The notes beneath the pieces were generated by a model. It did not search any database, was not told where the DNA came from, and saw nothing but the letters and a program-made list of their open reading frames with translations. Source: Halomonas alkalicola (GTDB taxonomy: Bacteria; Pseudomonadota; Gammaproteobacteria; Pseudomonadales; Halomonadaceae). Taken from it: a stretch of 64,000 nt of DNA. A program made the translations under genes and the position numbers. The DNA lies in assembly GCF_030704205.1 (NCBI RefSeq), contig NZ_CP131913.1:620001-684000 (forward strand). The letters run 5' to 3'. Of this stretch, positions 9,185 through 17,865 are shown piece after piece; within the stretch, counting starts at the first letter, position 1, and each line of letters starts with the position of its first letter.

Positions 9185-10485
9185 GCATTCCCCTGATCGC
9201 CACGGCGTTCATCATCATGCTCGGCCTGATGCTGCTGAGCATCCCGGTGGCCGTGGCCATTCTCTTCGTCGGCGTGATCGGCGGCTACCTGATGCACGGC
9301 TTCCCGCTGGTGGACATGATGGGCGGCGTGGTCTGGAGCAGCCTGAACAGCCCCTCCATGCTGGCGATCCCGCTGTTCATGCTGCTCGGCGAGCTGCTGC
9401 TGCGCGGCGGCATCGCCGACCGCATGTACGCCGCGCTCTCGGTGTGGTTCAACCGACTGCCGGGCGGGCTGCTGCACACCAACATCGCCACCTGCACGCT
9501 CTTCTCGGCGACCTCGGGCTCGTCGGTGGCCACCGCCGCCACCGTGGGCACCATCTCGCTGCCGGCGCTGCAGAAGTACCGCTACCCGGTGCGCCCGTCG
9601 CTGGGCTCCCTGGCCGCCGGCGGCACCCTGGGCATCCTGATTCCCCCCAGCATCAACCTGCTGGTCTACGGCCAGCTGGCCAACACCTCGGTGAGCCAGC
9701 TGTTCGCCGCCGGGCTGATCCCGGGCCTCACCCTGGCCCTGCTCTTCTCCGTCTATCTGTTCATCTTCCACGGCAAGGCGGGCAATGCCTCCCTGGTGGA
9801 GGTCAACCTGCCGCTGCGCGAGAAGCTCGCCCTCTCGCGCCACCTGGTGCCGCCCTTCGTGATCTTCGGGGTGGTGATGGGGAGCATCTACGGCGGGATC
9901 GCCACGCCCACCGAGTCCGCCGCCATCGGGGTGATGATCGCGCTGGCCTTCATCGTCGGCGGCGGCAAGCTGAGCCTCGATCTCTTGATCCACTGTTCGC
10001 TGCACGCGGCCAAGACCACCGGCATGGTGATCATCGTGCTGATGTGCGCCCTGCTGCTCAACGTGACCCTCTCGATGCTGGGGGTGACCCAGGCGCTGAC
10101 CCAGTGGGTGGCGAGCTTCGGCCTGACCCAGGTGGGCCTGCTGCTGGTGCTGCTGCTCTTCTACGTGGTGCTCGGCACCTTCATGGATGCCATGTCGATG
10201 CTGGTACTGACGGTGCCGATCACAGTACCCATGGTGATGGCCGTGGGCGTGGACCCGATCTGGTTCGGCATCTTCATCGTGCTGATGTGCGAGATCGCCC
10301 TGATCACGCCGCCGGTGGGCATGAACCTCTTCGTGGTGCAGGGGGTGCGCAAGGATGGCGGCAGCTTCAACGACGTGATCTGGGGCTCGCTGCCCTTCGT
10401 GGTGATCATGGCGCTGTTCACGCTGGCCATCATGGTCTGGCCGCAGATCGTGATGTGGCTCCCCGACCTGCTGGCGGGGCGATGA
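9181..10485 (+). CDS. dctM: TRAP transporter large permease (DctM)
   Basis: The 434-residue membrane protein of about 12 helices carries DctM hallmarks: TSGSSVATAATVGTI, GGTLGILIPPSINLLVYG and GGIATPTESAAIGV. These lie in the two scaffold repeats that bind sodium and move the substrate in the inner membrane. Length is normal for the family. It overlaps dctQ by four bases and is followed three bases later by the racemase-like gene, so the four genes form one transcription unit. Confidence 0.93.
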   Translation: MSIPLIATAFIIMLGLMLLSIPVAVAILFVGVIGGYLMHGFPLVDMMGGVVWSSLNSPSMLAIPLFMLLGELLLRGGIADRMYAALSVWFNRLPGGLLHTNIATCTLFSATSGSSVATAATVGTISLPALQKYRYPVRPSLGSLAAGGTLGILIPPSINLLVYGQLANTSVSQLFAAGLIPGLTLALLFSVYLFIFHGKAGNASLVEVNLPLREKLALSRHLVPPFVIFGVVMGSIYGGIATPTESAAIGVMIALAFIVGGGKLSLDLLIHCSLHAAKTTGMVIIVLMCALLLNVTLSMLGVTQALTQWVASFGLTQVGLLLVLLLFYVVLGTFMDAMSMLVLTVPITVPMVMAVGVDPIWFGIFIVLMCEIALITPPVGMNLFVVQGVRKDGGSFNDVIWGSLPFVVIMALFTLAIMVWPQIVMWLPDLLAGR

Positions 10486-10488
10486 CCC

Positions 10489-11190
10489 ATGACGCACACC
10501 CGTGGAGACGCCACTCCGCCGGCCAGCGTGCGCGTGCTGGCCATCAATCCCAACACCAACCCGACCGTTACCCAGCGGGTGCAGGCGGTGCTGCAGGCCC
10601 AGGCGCCGCCCGGGGTGCTGATCGAGGCGGTCAGCCCGCCCCAGGGGCCCCGGGCGGTAGAGAGCGGGCAGGACAAGACCCGCGCCGCCGGCCACGTGAT
10701 GGCACTGATCGAGCGCCGCCTGGCGCAGGGCTACGCCGGCTATATCCTCGCCTGTTTCGATGACATCGCCGTGGCCGAGGCCCGAACCCTGACCGGCGCC
10801 CCGGTGGTCAGCCTGGCGGAGGCCGGCATTCGCCGCGCCGACGCCACCGGCGGCCCCTTCACGGTGATCACCACCTTCGAGGGGGCCGTGGCCACCATCG
10901 AGTCGCTCTGCGAGGACTACGGCGTGAGGGAGCGCTGCCGCGTGGTGGCCACCGGCATCGGCGTGAGCGACACCGCGGCGCGCACCCCGGAGGCCGAGGC
11001 GCGGCTGGCGAGGCTCTGCGAGCAAGCCCGTGCCGAGGGCGCGCGTGCCATCGTGCTGGGCTCCGGCGCCTTCGCCGGGCGCGGTGAGGAGCTGGCCGCC
11101 CGCCACGGCCTTCCGGTGATGGACGGTTTCGCCGAGGCGCTGGCCTTCGTGCTGCACCAGGTGGAACCCGAGAGGGCCCAGGACATCTAG
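10489..11190 (+). CDS. Asp/Glu/hydantoin racemase family protein with second cysteine replaced
   Basis: The 233-residue protein has the hydantoin/Asp-Glu racemase fold (VLAINPNTNPTVTQRVQ at the start). The first catalytic cysteine is present in ILACFDDIAVAEAR. The second position, normally LGCAGM in hydantoin and allantoin racemases, reads VLGSGAFAGRG, so serine replaces cysteine. Family enzymes racemise through two cysteines; a Cys/Ser pair suggests altered chemistry, such as one-directional racemisation, decarboxylation or lyase-type activity, or loss of activity. It is the last gene of the TRAP operon, so its substrate is probably what the transporter brings in. Confidence 0.85.
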   Translation: MTHTRGDATPPASVRVLAINPNTNPTVTQRVQAVLQAQAPPGVLIEAVSPPQGPRAVESGQDKTRAAGHVMALIERRLAQGYAGYILACFDDIAVAEARTLTGAPVVSLAEAGIRRADATGGPFTVITTFEGAVATIESLCEDYGVRERCRVVATGIGVSDTAARTPEAEARLARLCEQARAEGARAIVLGSGAFAGRGEELAARHGLPVMDGFAEALAFVLHQVEPERAQDI

Positions 11191-11220
11191 CGCCCGCCTC
11201 CTCTCCTGCCGGTTTCTTCA

Positions 11221-11248
11221 ACCCAAAGCCAAGGACCCAAAGCCAAGG
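11221..11248. repeat. 14-bp exact tandem duplication
   Basis: ACCCAAAGCCAAGG occurs twice head to tail directly before the hairpin that ends the TRAP operon. It is noncoding. Confidence 0.85.
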
Positions 11249-11279
11249 CCCCCGAACCAGTCACCTGATTCGGGGCCTT
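11245..11279 (+). terminator. Hairpin downstream of the TRAP operon, probable terminator
   Basis: AAGGCCCCCGAA pairs with TTCGGGGCCTT (one bulged C) around a 12-base loop, 55 bp after the racemase-like stop. The T-tract is poor (CCTTGTCAT), so efficiency is uncertain. Confidence 0.55.
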
Positions 11280-11337
11280 GTCATATGGGGCGATGCCTCG
11301 GGTGCTGGCCCAGACGGCGGCGCGGTATCGCCGCCGC

Positions 11338-13548
11338 TCAGGCCGGGGCGCGCATCCCCGCCCGGCGGGCCCGGGCGGCGTGGAGCTTCCTGTAGCTCTC
11401 GATCAGGCGCTGATGCTTCTCCAGCCCCTCCAGGGCCATGCTGGTGGGCGTGAGGCCGTGGAAGCGCACCGTGCCCAGCACCGAACCGATCACCGCCTCG
11501 ATGGTCGCCTCGCCGAACATGCGGCCGAGGTTGTGGCGGAAGTCGTCGACCTCCAGCTCGTCATCCAGCACGATCTCTAGCACCGCCTGCACCGCGCGGT
11601 AGAAGAGGTTGCGCTCCACGGTGTTGTCGTTGTACTGCAGGAACATCTCGACCCGCTCCAGGGCCTCCTCGTGCTGGCCCAGCGCCAGGTTGAGCAGCAG
11701 CTTCAGCTCGAGGATGGTCAGCTGGCCCCAGTCGGTGTTCTCATCGAACTCGATGCCGATCAGGGTGATGATGTCCATGTGCTCGTCGAGCTGGCTCTCC
11801 TCCAGGCGCTCGAGCAGCTCGGCAAGCCGGTCATCCTCCAGGCGGTGCAGGTTGAGGATCTCTTCGCGGTACTGAAGCGCCACGTTGGTGTTGTCCCACA
11901 CCAGATCCTCCACCGGATAGACCTCGGAGAAGCCCGGTACCAGGATGCGACAGGTCGGCGCGCCGAGCTCGTCGCGCACGGCCACGTAGGCCTCGAGCTC
12001 CAGCTCCTCGAGGATGCCGAACAGGGTCGCCGCCTCCTGCTCGTTACTGTTGGCGCCGCTGCCGGAGAAGTCCCAGTCGCAGAAGTCGATATCCGAGCGG
12101 GCGCTGAAGAAGCGCCAGGAGATCACCCCGGAGGAGTCGATGAAGTGCTCGACGTAGTTGTTGGGCTCGGTCACCGCCATGGAGTTGAAGGTGGGCGGCA
12201 GAAAGTCGTTGAAGCCCTCGATGCTGCGCCCCTGCAGCAGCTCGGTGAAGGTGCGCTCCAGGGCCACGTGGAAGCTCGGGTGGGCGCCGAAAGAGGCGAA
12301 GACGCCGCCGGTCTTGGGGTTCATCAGGGTGACGCACATCACCGGGAACTGGCCGCCGAGCGAGGCATCCTTGACCAGCACCGGGAAGCCCTGGGCCTCC
12401 AGCGCCTCAATGCCCTCGACGATCTCCGGATAGCGCGCCAGCACCTCGGCCGGCACGTCGGGCAGCGCCAGCTCCTCCTCGATGATCTTGCGCTTCACCG
12501 CCCGCTCGAAGATCTCCGAGAGACACTGCACCTGGGCCTCGGCCAGGGTGTTCCCCGCGCTCATGCCGTTGCTGAGGTAGAGGTTCTCGATCAGGTTCGA
12601 GGGGAAGTAGACCGTCTCGCCGTCGGAGTGGCGCACGAAGGGCAGCGAAACGATGCCGCGATCCGCCCGGCCGGAGTTGGTGTCGATCAGGTGCGAGCCG
12701 CAGAGCTCCCCCTCCGGGTCGTAGATCTCCCGGGTGTAATCGTCGAGGATCTCCGCCGGCAGCGCGTCGCCCGGCCCGGGCTGGAACCACTTCTCGTCGG
12801 GGTAGTGGACGAACTCGGCGTCGGCGATCTCCTCGCCGAAGAACTGGTCGTTGTAGAAGAAGTTGAAGTTGGTGCGCTCGATGAACTCGCCCAGCGCCGA
12901 GCAGAGCGCGCTCTCCTTGGTGGCGCCCTTGCCGTTGGTGAAGCACATCGGCGAGGCGGCATCGCGGATATGCAGCGACCACACATGAGGCACGATGTTG
13001 CGCCAGGAGGCGATCTCGATCTTCATGCCGAGCTCGGCCAGGATGCCGGTCATGTTGGCGATGGTCTGCTCCAGCGGCAGGTCCTTGCCCTCGATCCACG
13101 TATAGTCGTCGCCGTCAGGCTGGCCCATCAGCAGCGCCTGGGCGTCCTCGTCGATGTTCTCGACCACCTCGATCTGGAACTCGGGGCCCTCCTGCACCAC
13201 CTTCTTCACCGTACAGCGGTCGATGGAGCGCAGGATGCCCTGGCGGTCCTTCTCGGAGATATCCTCGGGCAGCTCGATCTGGATGCGGAAGATCTGCTTG
13301 TAGCGGTTCTCCGGGTCGACGATGTTGTTCTGCGACAGCCGGATGTTCTCGGTGGGGATGTCCCGGGCGTTGCAGTAGACCTTGACGAAGTAGGCCGCAC
13401 ACATCGCCGAGGAGGCCAGGAAGTAGTCGAAGGGCCCCGGCGCCGAGCCGTCGCCCTTGTAACGAATGGGCTGGTCGGAGATGACCGTGAAGTCGTCGAA
13501 CTTGGCCTCCAGGCGGAGGTTGTCGAGATAGTTGACCTTGATTTCCAT
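11338..13548 (-). CDS. OsmC-YcaO fusion protein
   Basis: The 736-residue protein has an N-terminal OsmC-like domain of about 140 residues (MEIKVNYLDNLRLEAKF; a Cys in SSAMCAAYFVKV and a second in DRCTVKKV). A YcaO domain follows, starting near residue 155 (EQTIANMTGILAELGMKIE, MCFTNGKGATKESALCSALGEFIER), with a helical C-terminal tail as in E. coli YcaO. YcaO enzymes use ATP to activate backbone amides; E. coli YcaO is linked to RimO-dependent methylthiolation of ribosomal protein S12. OsmC domains reduce organic peroxides. No precursor peptide or RiPP partner gene is adjacent, so a housekeeping role is more likely. The start at 13548 matches the OsmC start; an upstream in-frame ATG at 13653 adds an unsupported tail. 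Confidence 0.88.
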   Translation of the reverse strand: MEIKVNYLDNLRLEAKFDDFTVISDQPIRYKGDGSAPGPFDYFLASSAMCAAYFVKVYCNARDIPTENIRLSQNNIVDPENRYKQIFRIQIELPEDISEKDRQGILRSIDRCTVKKVVQEGPEFQIEVVENIDEDAQALLMGQPDGDDYTWIEGKDLPLEQTIANMTGILAELGMKIEIASWRNIVPHVWSLHIRDAASPMCFTNGKGATKESALCSALGEFIERTNFNFFYNDQFFGEEIADAEFVHYPDEKWFQPGPGDALPAEILDDYTREIYDPEGELCGSHLIDTNSGRADRGIVSLPFVRHSDGETVYFPSNLIENLYLSNGMSAGNTLAEAQVQCLSEIFERAVKRKIIEEELALPDVPAEVLARYPEIVEGIEALEAQGFPVLVKDASLGGQFPVMCVTLMNPKTGGVFASFGAHPSFHVALERTFTELLQGRSIEGFNDFLPPTFNSMAVTEPNNYVEHFIDSSGVISWRFFSARSDIDFCDWDFSGSGANSNEQEAATLFGILEELELEAYVAVRDELGAPTCRILVPGFSEVYPVEDLVWDNTNVALQYREEILNLHRLEDDRLAELLERLEESQLDEHMDIITLIGIEFDENTDWGQLTILELKLLLNLALGQHEEALERVEMFLQYNDNTVERNLFYRAVQAVLEIVLDDELEVDDFRHNLGRMFGEATIEAVIGSVLGTVRFHGLTPTSMALEGLEKHQRLIESYRKLHAARARRAGMRAPA

Positions 13549-13667
13549 GGGGCACCGGGGGAGCGTTGGGCGTGAACGAACGAAACCGGGCATTATCCCG
13601 GTTTTGGCGCCGGACGTCTCGGCAGGGTTACAAAATGGCACCCAGATCGCCACGATGAGGAACCGTC

Positions 13668-14297
13668 ATGCCGCGCTTTCTAATGCTCACCATGATCGTC
13701 GTCGTCAGCACCGTCGCTGCCATGTTCGCGTTTCTCATCTTCTTCTCGGACGTGCAGGCCAGCGAGCCTCCGGCTACCGTGACCGCACAGACACAGGGTG
13801 AGCCCATGACCTACCTGATCGACTTCCAGGACCCCGGCGAGGCCAACCGCTGGCGCGCCATCAACGACAGCGTGATGGGTGGCGTCTCTCGCGGCGGCCT
13901 GGCGGTGGAGGATGGCATCGGCGTCTTCCGCGGCGAGACGTCGCTTGAAAACAACGGCGGCTTCGCCTCGGTGCGCCGCGACCCCGAGGCCTTCGACCTG
14001 AGCGACGCACCAGGCCTGGCACTCCATGTGCGCGGTGATGGGCGCACCTACCAGCTGCGCCTCTACACCGGCCAGCTGCCGGAGGGCGCCGCCTACCGGG
14101 CGAGCTTCCAGCCGCCCGCCGGCGAGTGGCAGCGCGTTGAGGTCTCCTGGCACGACTTCGAGGCGGTGTTTCGCGGCCGACTGCTGGAGGGCATGCCGCC
14201 TCTCGATCCCGCAGGGGTTGATCAAGTGGGGCTGATGATCGTCGACAGGCAGGCAGGGCCCTTTCGGCTGGAGGTGGCCTGGCTCGGTGCGCCGTGA
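13668..14297 (+). CDS. CIA30 family protein, membrane-anchored or secreted
   Basis: The 209-residue protein opens with a hydrophobic segment (about residues 5-28) that may be a signal anchor. The CIA30/NADH:ubiquinone oxidoreductase assembly factor 30 domain starts near residue 50 and contains the diagnostic NDSVMGGVS and an ENNGGFASVRRD segment. In eukaryotes CIA30 (NDUFAF1) helps build complex I. The bacterial homologues have a galactose-binding-like fold and no settled role. An in-frame ATG at 13806, where the CIA30 domain begins, is a possible alternative start that would give a cytosolic form. Confidence 0.82.
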   Translation: MPRFLMLTMIVVVSTVAAMFAFLIFFSDVQASEPPATVTAQTQGEPMTYLIDFQDPGEANRWRAINDSVMGGVSRGGLAVEDGIGVFRGETSLENNGGFASVRRDPEAFDLSDAPGLALHVRGDGRTYQLRLYTGQLPEGAAYRASFQPPAGEWQRVEVSWHDFEAVFRGRLLEGMPPLDPAGVDQVGLMIVDRQAGPFRLEVAWLGAP

Positions 14298-14326
14298 GCA
14301 GTGGGGGTACATCCCCGCTTCCACCG

Positions 14327-14527
14327 TTACATCGCCCGCATATGCGAGCCCACCCCCAGCACCATGACGACCATCCATACCAGAAAGAGCAGCACCAACC
14401 CGGCCAGCACCAGCGCCACCAGTCGCGCCGGGCCGAACGCCCCCTTCTGCCGAGGCCCGCGCAGCAGGAAGACCCCGGCCGCCGCCAGTAGCGGCAGCAT
14501 GGCGAGAAGCCCGATGCTCGTTGCCAT
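14327..14527 (-). CDS. Small two-helix membrane protein, unknown function
   Basis: The 66-residue protein has two hydrophobic stretches: near residues 5-21 (IGLLAMLPLLAAAGVFL) and 36-58 (LVALVLAGLVLLFLVWMVVMVLG), joined by a basic loop. I do not recognise a family. It starts three bases after the methyltransferase stop on the same strand, so the two are likely co-transcribed. Confidence 0.55.
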   Translation of the reverse strand: MATSIGLLAMLPLLAAAGVFLLRGPRQKGAFGPARLVALVLAGLVLLFLVWMVVMVLGVGSHMRAM

Positions 14528-14530
14528 GGT

Positions 14531-15349
14531 CTACGCCCGGGTGGCCAGGGTCAGCAGGTAGCGGTTCTCGACCACCGCCGTGCCATCCGTCGCGCGATTG
14601 TAGCGGCTGAAGACCTCATGCAGGTCGCTGCGGAAGCGCTCGCGCCGCTGCTCGCCTGCCGCATCGGAAGCCCGCATGACTGGGCCGAAATAGCGCAGGA
14701 ACACTTCCACCGCGTGGTCGACGGAGCGGTAGTACTGCAGGGCGATGCGCTCCTCGCTCTCGATGGTGCGGATGCCAGCGCCGAGCAGCGCGTCGAGACC
14801 GGCCTCGGTGCCCCAGCGCAGCGGTGGATGAAGGCCGGGTGGTGGCGGCATGTACCTGGCATTGGTGGCGAAGAAGTCACCGCTCCAGCCCTTCGGCAGC
14901 GGTGTGGCCAGGCCGATCCGTCCTCCAGGGCGGCAGACGCGCAGCATCTCGTCGGCGGCGCGAGCCTGGGCCGGGGCGAACTGCACCCCGTAGACGGAGA
15001 GCACCGCATCGAAGTGGGCATCCGGGAACGGCAGCGCCTGGGCGTCGGCCACCCGGAAATCCACCTCGAACCCCTCGGAGGCGGCTCGTTGCCTGGCGCG
15101 CTCGATCAGAGCCGGCACATAGTCGATGCCGGTCACCTCGCAGTAGCGCCGTGCGGCGACCAGGGCGGCGGTACCGCTGCCGCAGGCGATGTCCAGCGCG
15201 CGCTCGCCGCCATGGGGGTCCACCGCGGCGCACAGCGCCTCGGCCATGACCACGTTCTGGCGGGCGATCTCGTGGAAATCGCCGCTGGCCCACACCTCCT
15301 GCTGCCGTGCGGTCACGGCCTGATAGTCGACCTCGGGCTTCTCGCTCAT
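14531..15349 (-). CDS. Class I SAM-dependent methyltransferase
   Basis: The 272-residue protein has a Rossmann methyltransferase core: motif I ALDIACGSGTAALVAARR, an acidic residue after strand 2 (VTGIDY), VADAQALPFPDAHFDAVLSVYGVQF, and post-motif RVCRPGGRIGLATP. This is the UbiE/Methyltransf_11-25 pattern; the substrate is unknown. The start at 15349 (MSEKPEVDYQAV) follows a purine-rich GGGGGAAG; the open frame runs on to 15442 but the extra part is basic and low-complexity. It is followed by the small membrane protein. Confidence 0.87.
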   Translation of the reverse strand: MSEKPEVDYQAVTARQQEVWASGDFHEIARQNVVMAEALCAAVDPHGGERALDIACGSGTAALVAARRYCEVTGIDYVPALIERARQRAASEGFEVDFRVADAQALPFPDAHFDAVLSVYGVQFAPAQARAADEMLRVCRPGGRIGLATPLPKGWSGDFFATNARYMPPPPGLHPPLRWGTEAGLDALLGAGIRTIESEERIALQYYRSVDHAVEVFLRYFGPVMRASDAAGEQRRERFRSDLHEVFSRYNRATDGTAVVENRYLLTLATRA

Positions 15350-15480
15350 GCTTCCCCCCCTGGCCCGGCATTCCCCCGAGGGGGACACCGCGGCCCTCTT
15401 TCCCTTCAGCGTAATCCGCCGGGAGCTACTCGCCAGTCGCAAGACGACGCCAGGGGTGGGGAAGCCCTGACCGAGGGGTG

Positions 15481-17043
15481 TCAGCGCCCGGGGTCCATGA
15501 CCCCCACGTAGCGCCCCCCGCTGAGCAGCGCCATCTCGCGCTTCCAGGTGGCCAGGTCGTCGGAGTTGAAGCCGGCCAGGCTGTCGTGGCCACAGGCCCG
15601 CGCCATCACCTGCATCAGCGCCGTGGAGGCACGCAGGAAGCGCTCGAGCTGGGCGGCGGACTTGTCGACATCCAGCCGCTGGCGCAGGTCCGCACGCTGG
15701 GTGGCGATGCCCGCCGGGCAGTTGTTGGTGTGGCAGATGCGCGCCGCCACGCAGCCGATGGACTGCATGGCGCTGTTGGCGATGGCCACCCCATCGGCGC
15801 CCAGCGCCAGGGCCTTGACGAAGTCGATGGGCAGGCGCAGGCCACCGGTGATGATCAGGGTCACGCGGCCGCTGGCCCCCTCGGCGTCCAGGTAGCGCCG
15901 GGCCCGGGCCAGCGCCGGGATGGTCGGCACGCTGATATGGTCGCGGAACATGGTGGGGGCCGCCCCGGTGCCGCCCCCGCGGCCGTCGAGGATCAGGTAG
16001 TCGGCCCCGGCGTCCAGAGCGAACTGGATATCGCGCTCGATATGGTTGGCGCTCAGCTTGAAGCCCATGGGAACGCCGCCGGTGATTTCGCGCACGCGAT
16101 CGGCGAAGCGTCGGAAGTCCGCCACGCTGTGCAGGTCCTCGAAGGTGGCCGGCGACACCGCGGGCTGGCCCTCCTCGAGCCCGCGCACCTCGGCGATCTT
16201 GCCGGTCACCTTGTTGCCAGGCAGGTGGCCGCCGGTGCCGGTCTTGGCGCCCTGGCCGCCCTTGAAGTGGAAGGCCTGTACCTTCTCGAGCAGCTGCTCG
16301 TCATACCCGAAGCGGGCGCTGGCCAGCTCATAGAAGTAGCGGGAGTTCTCGGCCTGCTCCTCGGGCAGCATGCCACCCTCGCCGGAGCAGATGCCGGTGC
16401 CGGCCCGCTCGGCCCCGCGGGCGAGCGCCACCTTGGCCTCCTCGGAGAGGGCGCCGAAGCTCATGTCGGAGACCAGCAGCGGCATCTCCAGGGTCAGCGG
16501 CCTCTTCGCCTCGGGGCCCACCACCAGGCGGGTGGCCACCTCGGCACCATCGAGCAGCGGCTGGGTGGCCAGCTGCGCCACCATCAACTGCAGGTCGTCC
16601 CACTGGGGCAGGGTGTGGCGCGGCACGCCCATGGCGCTCATCGGGCCGTGGTGGCCAACCCCTTCGATCCCCTCCTTGGCGAGCTGGTGGATGAACTCCA
16701 CGGTGGGCTCTTCCTGACTGGCCTTGGGGGCGGGTTGGCCACCGCTGCCCTGTTCGGCGGCGGCGTCCTTGCTTTCGGGGCTCTGCTGGCCCACGTCATC
16801 GTCACTGAACTGCTTGTGGGTGCCATCACAGAACGGCGCATCCTGGGTATGCTTGCACTGGCAAAGAAAGGCGTCCCCCTCCTTATCGGCCTTGAACATC
16901 TTGGGGGTGATGCCAGTCCCCGAGTGTGAGCCGTCACAGAACGGCTGGTCGCCAGAGCGTCCGCACATGCAGAACGCGTACTCCTCACTTTTTTTCAAGC
17001 TTACTTTGGCCGGCTTGTTATCAGCGATGATAGGTTGGCTCAT
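15481..17043 (-). CDS. CDGSH iron-sulfur domains fused to glutamate synthase (FMN) domain
   Basis: The 520-residue protein starts with two CDGSH-type [2Fe-2S] motifs, CMCGRSGDQPFCDGSH (about residues 25-40) and CQCKHTQDAPFCDGTH (about 61-76). A charged linker leads to a glutamate-synthase FMN domain (about 130-510) with GGQGAKTGTGGHLPG, DGRGGGTGAAP and ALALGADGVAIANSAM. The [3Fe-4S] cysteine pattern C-x5-C-x4-C of GltB is kept as CVAARICHTNNC. There is no N-terminal amidotransferase domain, so it cannot use glutamine as GltB does. The electron acceptor and substrate are unknown. GGAG precedes the ATG by six bases. Confidence 0.88.
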   Translation of the reverse strand: MSQPIIADNKPAKVSLKKSEEYAFCMCGRSGDQPFCDGSHSGTGITPKMFKADKEGDAFLCQCKHTQDAPFCDGTHKQFSDDDVGQQSPESKDAAAEQGSGGQPAPKASQEEPTVEFIHQLAKEGIEGVGHHGPMSAMGVPRHTLPQWDDLQLMVAQLATQPLLDGAEVATRLVVGPEAKRPLTLEMPLLVSDMSFGALSEEAKVALARGAERAGTGICSGEGGMLPEEQAENSRYFYELASARFGYDEQLLEKVQAFHFKGGQGAKTGTGGHLPGNKVTGKIAEVRGLEEGQPAVSPATFEDLHSVADFRRFADRVREITGGVPMGFKLSANHIERDIQFALDAGADYLILDGRGGGTGAAPTMFRDHISVPTIPALARARRYLDAEGASGRVTLIITGGLRLPIDFVKALALGADGVAIANSAMQSIGCVAARICHTNNCPAGIATQRADLRQRLDVDKSAAQLERFLRASTALMQVMARACGHDSLAGFNSDDLATWKREMALLSGGRYVGVMDPGR

Positions 17044-17274
17044 GAGGACTCCATGTCGTCATTATTGGCTTGCGACGGGTGTCAGGCCCGGCGCATGGCG
17101 CTATTCGTCAACGGTCGTTGCCACTACTCATTGAGCTAGCCTGGAGGGTTTCGTTCAATGCCGGCAAGCCAACCCCTTCAATAGGCATTGGCTATGACTG
17201 ACACCTCAATTTCGTTCAATATCGGTCGACGTCGCTACGCCAGACTCCTGGCAATCTGTTCCAGGAGACGAACG

Positions 17275-17865
17275 ATGAACCTTGCCATGATCCTGCCGAT
17301 GTCGGCCTTTGCCCTGGCGGCATCCATTTCACCGGGGCCGGTGAACCTGGTATGCCTCAGCAGCGGTACTCGCTACCCCATCTCACGCGGACTGCTCTTC
17401 GTTACCGGCGCCACCCTGGGCTTTATTGTTCTGTTCCTTGCCGTTGGCCTCGGTCTCTACTCACTGCTGACGATGGTGCCAGGGTTGGAGGATGCGCTAC
17501 GCTGGGCCGGCGTGACATTCCTGCTCTATCTAAGCGTGCGGTTGTTTCGCGATGATGGTCGTCTGCCGGAAGGTGATACGCAACGTGCTCCCGGGTTTTT
17601 AGCCGGCGCGCTGATGCAGTGGCTGAACCCAAAGGCCTGGCTGGCGTCAGCCTCCGGCATCGGCGCCTACACTGGCGGAGATGTCGGCCTGCTGTGGCTG
17701 TTCGCCGCCCTCTATCTGCCCATCTGCTGGCTTTCGCTGGGCAGTTGGGTCTATGCCGGTGTTTTTCTGCGCCGTTACGTGCAGCGCCCTGGCGTACTGA
17801 TCACCATCAATCGAGGGCTGGCGGTGCTGCTAGCGGTCAGCTGCGTCTATCTCGTATTCGAGTAG
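17275..17865 (+). CDS. LysE family amino-acid exporter
   Basis: The 196-residue membrane protein of about six helices has the LysE/RhtB signature SISPGPVNLVCLSSGTRY near the N-terminus and QWLNPKAWLASASG in the middle. Members export amino acids or related metabolites by proton antiport. The ATG at 17275 has AGGAGACG directly upstream; the longer frame from 17188 lacks one. Its 3' end overlaps the convergent AraC regulator gene by 36 bp. Confidence 0.9.
   Translation: MNLAMILPMSAFALAASISPGPVNLVCLSSGTRYPISRGLLFVTGATLGFIVLFLAVGLGLYSLLTMVPGLEDALRWAGVTFLLYLSVRLFRDDGRLPEGDTQRAPGFLAGALMQWLNPKAWLASASGIGAYTGGDVGLLWLFAALYLPICWLSLGSWVYAGVFLRRYVQRPGVLITINRGLAVLLAVSCVYLVFE

Noticed and set aside
27..11190. 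Linking the first racemase gene (27-752) with the TRAP-racemase module as one pathway
   Set aside because: They are 10 kb apart, on opposite strands, belong to different subfamilies, and share no regulatory motif that I could see.
11338..13548. A RiPP (thiazole/oxazole peptide) cluster around the YcaO gene
   Set aside because: No precursor peptide, dehydrogenase or E1-like partner is adjacent; the neighbours are a CIA30 protein and the TRAP operon.
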